Shown one piece after another: positions 61,301 to 64,000 of a stretch of 64,000 nucleotides of DNA (its first letter is position 1; each line of letters opens with the position of its first letter). The notes under the pieces were generated by a model, which was not told the DNA's origin, ran no database searches, and worked only from the letters and a program-made list of their open reading frames with translations. The stretch is taken from positions 62,001-126,000 of the forward strand of contig CBDCFL010000022.1 in assembly GCA_965216135.1 (NCBI GenBank), read 5' to 3'. Source of the DNA: CBDCFL01 sp965216135 (GTDB taxonomy: Bacteria; Pseudomonadota; Alphaproteobacteria; Rhodobacterales; Rhodobacteraceae). A program made the translations under genes and the position numbers.

Positions 61301-61889
61301 ACCGCTCGGTTTCGCGCTCAGCCCTGGCAAGATCGCTGTCGCCGGGATGGCGCTGGATTTCGACATAGAGCCGGTCGCCGAAAATCGCTGCCAGTCGTTC
61401 GAGCCACGCGCGTGCCTTAGCGCTCTGACCGCTACGCACCATACGCCCCGGTGGGCCGTCGTGCCCGCCGCTGAGGCAGATCAAGCCGCTCGCATGGTCG
61501 CCGAGCTGATCAATGGATATCTGCGGCAGCGCGCCGGTGTCGGCGAGATAAAGACACGAGTTAAGCTTCATCAGATTGCGATAGCCCTGCTCTGACTGCG
61601 CCAGAAGCACCAGCGCCGCAGGCCTGTCAGGGGCGGCAGGGTGCCCGTTTGCTTCCGTGGCGATGTCCACCTGACAGCCGACGATCGGCTGAATTCCGGC
61701 GCTGCTCGCGCGCACAGAAAATTCAAGCACCGCGAACATATTGTTGGTGTCGGTGACCGCAACCGCCGGCATGTCATGGGCGGCGCAAAGATCAGGCAAT
61801 CTGGCGATGGGCACCGCCCCTTCGAGCAGCGAATATTCAGTGTGCAAGCGGAGATGGATAAATCGGGGGGCAGCGCTCATGGCGGGCAA
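58386..61889 (-). CDS. dnaE: DNA polymerase III alpha subunit
   Basis: Replicative polymerase. 1167 residues from ATG 61889 (a second ATG three codons later is equally possible). N-terminal PHP domain (FIHLRLHTEYSLLEGAVPIA), catalytic aspartates in SIPDFDIDFCMDRREEVITY near residue 405, palm and fingers with GPGRGSGAGSLVAYALTITD and NKSHAAAYAVVSYQTAWLKA, tandem helix-hairpin-helix region and C-terminal OB fold (LVVKIAGAVSGRQERKS). Full length and no damage seen, in contrast to the DnaE2 remnant 18 kb away. Confidence 0.96.
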   Translation of the reverse strand: MPAMSAAPRFIHLRLHTEYSLLEGAVPIARLPDLCAAHDMPAVAVTDTNNMFAVLEFSVRASSAGIQPIVGCQVDIATEANGHPAAPDRPAALVLLAQSEQGYRNLMKLNSCLYLADTGALPQISIDQLGDHASGLICLSGGHDGPPGRMVRSGQSAKARAWLERLAAIFGDRLYVEIQRHPGDSDLARAERETERFFVETAYDLGLPLVATNDVYFPRPEMYEAHDALICIAEGAYVDQQEPRRRMSDQHYFKTPEEMVTLFADLPEAIENTVEIARRCAFMVNQRKPILPKFADDEVDELRHQAKMGLKRRLEVIPLAASTEDYQKRLEFELAIIESMGFPGYFLIVADFIKWAKDRGIPVGPGRGSGAGSLVAYALTITDLDPLRYNLLFERFLNPERVSIPDFDIDFCMDRREEVITYVQEKYGSDRVAQIITFGALLSKAAVRDVGRVLQMPYGQVDRIAKMIPTEGVRPVSIEKALADEPRLRDAARSEEVVGRLLNYGQQIEGLLRNASTHAAGVVIGDRPLDELVPLYRDPRSDMPATQFNMKWVEQAGLVKYDLLGLKTLTIIQNAIDLIAFAGRGLHQAADGLALFAPLKGGEHDISAIPLDDEKTYRLYTDARTIAVFQVESPGMMDALRRMKPTCIEDIVALVALYRPGPMKNIPKYCEVKNGLTKRESIHPLIDHILEETQGIIVYQEQVMEIAQVMAGYTLGGADLLRRAMGKKIAAEMAKERPKFVQGAKDNSIGAKKAGEVFDLLEKFANYGFNKSHAAAYAVVSYQTAWLKANHPVEYMAGVMNCDLHLTDKLAIYTEEVRRGLDIEIVPPCVNLSHPAFSVKDGQIVYGLAALKNVGVEAMRLIEAGRGDKPFATLFDLARRVELKRIGKRPMEMLARAGAFDQLDANRRRVFDNLDALVSYSAAVHEQRASAQVSLFGEAGDDLPEPRLMPFEDWIPNERLSHEHTAVGFYLSGHPLDDYMAPLKRKDVKTLAEIAVAAERAPLVVKIAGAVSGRQERKSARGNRFAFLQMSDPTGLYEVTVFADTLEVARDLLEVGANVVMTVEATMETEQLKLLARSIAPIDDVVATAVGMGLKVFVEEEAAIASVKSVLARMATGRQAKGPLIFCLADRATGTEWDVATGSEYALNPKIRGALKSLPGVVMVEDI

Positions 61890-62088
61890 ACTAGGTCAGC
61901 ACCCTGGTGGGTGAAAGGGCAGATTATTGTTAGGATGAATTTGAAGATGCCTTCGAAATTTGTAAACTTGCCAGAAGGTGGCAATGGGGCTTTTCTTGCG
62001 GATATCAACGGTTGCGCATTTCGCTTTTCGCCGCATCGGGTAGAATGCACCAAAGACCGACAAGAAAAAGAAGGCGGCGGACCAACGG

Positions 62089-63432
62089 ATGGACGTTCAC
62101 TTTCTGCTGAACGGAGAAGAGGTGCACGTGTCGGGCGAGTTGCCCACGCGAACGCTTTTGGACTGGCTGCGCGACACGCGCGGCCTAACCGGGACCAAAG
62201 AAGGCTGCAATGAGGGCGATTGCGGGGCCTGCACCGTTGTTGTCAGTGATGCAGATGGGGCCAAGGCGCTGAACGCCTGCATATTGTTCCTGCCGCAAGT
62301 GCACGGAAAATCGGTGCGCACGGTCGAGGGGCTGGGTGGCGACCACCCGGTTCAGGGTGCGATGGTCGACCTGCATGGCTCGCAATGCGGGTTCTGCACG
62401 CCGGGAATTGTGAATTCTCTGGTTGCGGCCCAGTTGCGCGGGGATGCGCGCCATGACGACGTGTTGGCAGGCAATCTGTGCCGCTGCACGGGTTATGCGC
62501 CGATCATTCGCGCTGCTGAGACCGCGTTCGATGGCCCGCGGCCGGATTGGGCGGACGAGGCTGTGCGTGCCAAACCCGCACCCTATGCCCCGGAAACCAG
62601 CGCTGAACTGTCGGCGATCTATCTGGAAAGACCGGACGCCGTGTTGGTGGCGGGCGCGACGGATGTGGGCCTGTGGGTCACCAAACAGCTGCGCGAACTG
62701 ACTGACGTGATTTTCCTGAACCGGTGCGCAGACCTGCAGGGTATCGAGGCATCCGGCGATACCATTCGCATTGGCGCCGGCGTGACCATGGACCGGGTGC
62801 ATGATCTGCTGACAGAGTGTCACCCCAGTTACGCCGAATTGGTGCGCCGTTATGGCGCGATGCAGGTGCGCGCAGTGGCCACGATCGGCGGCAACATCGC
62901 CAATGGTTCGCCCATCGGTGACAACCCGCCCGCGCTGATCGCGATGGGTGCCACGCTGCATTTGCGGCGCGGCGACGCGCGGCGCGACTTGCCAGTTGAG
63001 GATTTCTTCATCGACTACGGCAAGCAGGACCGGCAGCCCGGAGAATTCGTCGAGGCGGTGTCGATCCCGGCAAAAGCGCCCAGCTTAAGGTGTTACAAAC
63101 TGTCCAAGCGCTTCGATCAGGATATTTCGGCCCTTTGTGGCTGTTTCAATATCGAGTTGGACGGCGACAGTGTCACCTCTGCACGGATCGCCTTTGGCGG
63201 CATGGCCGGCATTCCCAAACGGGCGACAAATGCCGAAGCTGCGCTTGTCGGACATGACTGGTCCGGACCTGCCGTGCGCGCAGCGATGCAGGCGATGACG
63301 GATGATTTCGACCCGCTGAGCGACATGCGCGCCTCTGCCAAATATCGGATGCAGGCCACGCAGAACCTGCTGGAGCGCTATTACCTTGAAACCCAAGGCA
63401 TCGCGGTGGACGTGCTGGAGGTGGCCCCGTGA
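62089..63432 (+). CDS. xdhA: Xanthine dehydrogenase small subunit (Fe-S and FAD)
   Basis: 447 residues, starting MDVHFLLNGEEVHVSGELPT. First [2Fe-2S] cluster in TKEGCNEGDCGACTVVVSDA; second in GSQCGFCTPGIVNSLVAAQL and NLCRCTGYAPIIRAAETAF. The FAD domain follows (LVAGATDVGLWVTKQLREL, VATIGGNIANGSPIGDNPPA). This two-domain XdhA is the bacterial type that pairs with XdhB. Its stop overlaps the xdhB start. The 200 bp upstream hold no other gene. Confidence 0.94.
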   Translation: MDVHFLLNGEEVHVSGELPTRTLLDWLRDTRGLTGTKEGCNEGDCGACTVVVSDADGAKALNACILFLPQVHGKSVRTVEGLGGDHPVQGAMVDLHGSQCGFCTPGIVNSLVAAQLRGDARHDDVLAGNLCRCTGYAPIIRAAETAFDGPRPDWADEAVRAKPAPYAPETSAELSAIYLERPDAVLVAGATDVGLWVTKQLRELTDVIFLNRCADLQGIEASGDTIRIGAGVTMDRVHDLLTECHPSYAELVRRYGAMQVRAVATIGGNIANGSPIGDNPPALIAMGATLHLRRGDARRDLPVEDFFIDYGKQDRQPGEFVEAVSIPAKAPSLRCYKLSKRFDQDISALCGCFNIELDGDSVTSARIAFGGMAGIPKRATNAEAALVGHDWSGPAVRAAMQAMTDDFDPLSDMRASAKYRMQATQNLLERYYLETQGIAVDVLEVAP

Positions 63433-64000
63433 GTGTTGCCCAAGCCCTGCCCCATGATGCCGCGCACCTGCATGTGACCGGGCAGGCCCGTTATGTGGAT
63501 GACATTCCCTTACCTGCAAACGGGCTGCATCTGGCCTTTGGTATTTCGCAGGTCGCTTGTGGAAAAATCAAATCGCTCGATTTGGACCCGGTGCGCCGCG
63601 CGCCGGGCGTGGTGGCGGTACTGACAGCGGATGATCTGCCGTTTGCCAATGATGTTTCGCCGTCGGTGCATGACGAGCCGTTGCTGGCGGACGCAGAGGT
63701 GCATTACCTGGGCCAGCCGATTTTTCTGGTCGCCGCGACCAGCCATTTGGCGGCCCGCAAAGCGGCGCGGCTGGGCAAAATAGACATTGCTGAGGGCACT
63801 GCCCTGTTGACCGTGGACCAGGCATTGGCTGCCGACAGCCGCTTCGGCCCTGCGGTCATCTGGGAAAAGGGTCAGGCCGAACCGGCGATCGCCGCGGCGC
63901 CGTTGCGGCTGGCCGGCCGGCTGGAAATGGGCGGGCAGGAGCATTTTTACCTTGAGGGACAGGCCGCCGCCGCATTACCGGGCGAAGACGGGGATATGTT
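63429..64000 (+). CDS. xdhB: Xanthine dehydrogenase molybdopterin-binding subunit (5' part)
   Basis: GTG start at 63429 overlapping the xdhA stop (GTGA). The 190 codons present read VAQALPHDAAHLHVTGQARY, VDDIPLPANGLHLAFGISQV, then LTADDLPFANDVSPSVHDEP and GQPIFLVAATSHLAARKAAR, ending with GGQEHFYLEGQAAAALPGED. This is the N-terminal part of XdhB, including the QEHFYLE substrate-region motif. It continues beyond the window. Expected downstream partner is xdhC. Confidence 0.94.
   Translation, partial: MSVAQALPHDAAHLHVTGQARYVDDIPLPANGLHLAFGISQVACGKIKSLDLDPVRRAPGVVAVLTADDLPFANDVSPSVHDEPLLADAEVHYLGQPIFLVAATSHLAARKAARLGKIDIAEGTALLTVDQALAADSRFGPAVIWEKGQAEPAIAAAPLRLAGRLEMGGQEHFYLEGQAAAALPGEDGDM

Overview
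The window looks like chromosomal DNA of an alphaproteobacterium of the Rhodobacteraceae (Roseobacter-type). This is inferred from the high GC content, the hisS-hisZ-hisG order, the bifunctional PutA, xanthine-dehydrogenase-like clusters, a tripartite tricarboxylate transporter, and a GAAC-N7-GAAC LexA-type site. No rRNA, tRNA or CRISPR array was recognised. No species is claimed.

Layout. 1-5.6 kb: the 5' part of an ABC exporter gene, putA and a denD-like dehydrogenase. 5.7-13.1 kb: mrp, an intact IS630-family element, and a CoxMSL-type molybdenum hydroxylase operon ending in a small MoaD/ThiS-like protein; four copies of a roughly 170-185 bp palindromic intergenic repeat lie around these genes. 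13.1-20.3 kb: a long acidic protein, then several damaged genes: thiamine pyrophosphokinase with a 1-nt frameshift, a metallo-beta-lactamase-fold gene split by a 396-bp duplication/insertion, and a winged-helix/TPR regulator split by a short tandem duplication and a stop. An intact TetR regulator lies between them.

20.3-32.1 kb is a decayed prophage used as a landing pad for mobile DNA. It holds a DUF3102-type protein, terminase, HNH endonuclease, major capsid protein and prohead protease. It was invaded by two nearly identical IS1595 elements, one IS3 (IS407-type) element, two IS5-family elements, and one 565-bp non-autonomous element whose only cargo is a secreted protein. Target-site duplications can be read for all of them. 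Removing the insertions on paper restores a 429-aa capsid protein and a 216-aa AbiTii-like (abortive-infection) protein.

32.4-44.5 kb is ordinary core genome: sdaA, rpiA, gor, hflK-hflC-DUF2065, a Deg-family protease, ferredoxin, an FG-GAP-like secreted protein, purD and xseA. Between the protease and the ferredoxin is a scar of an SOS mutagenesis operon: a LexA-type box directly in front of only the C-terminal piece of DnaE2. 44.5-52.6 kb is a catabolic island: class III aminotransferase, IclR regulator, TctC-TctB-TctA transporter, aldehyde dehydrogenase and a Tm-1-like (UPF0261) protein. It is probably an uptake and oxidation route for an unknown carboxylated amine or amino acid. 52.6-64 kb: hisG-hisZ-hisS, slyX, a membrane protein, an Lrp regulator divergent from phhA, dnaE, and the start of xdhA-xdhB.

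All functional calls come from reading translated sequence and motifs by eye; no database search was run.
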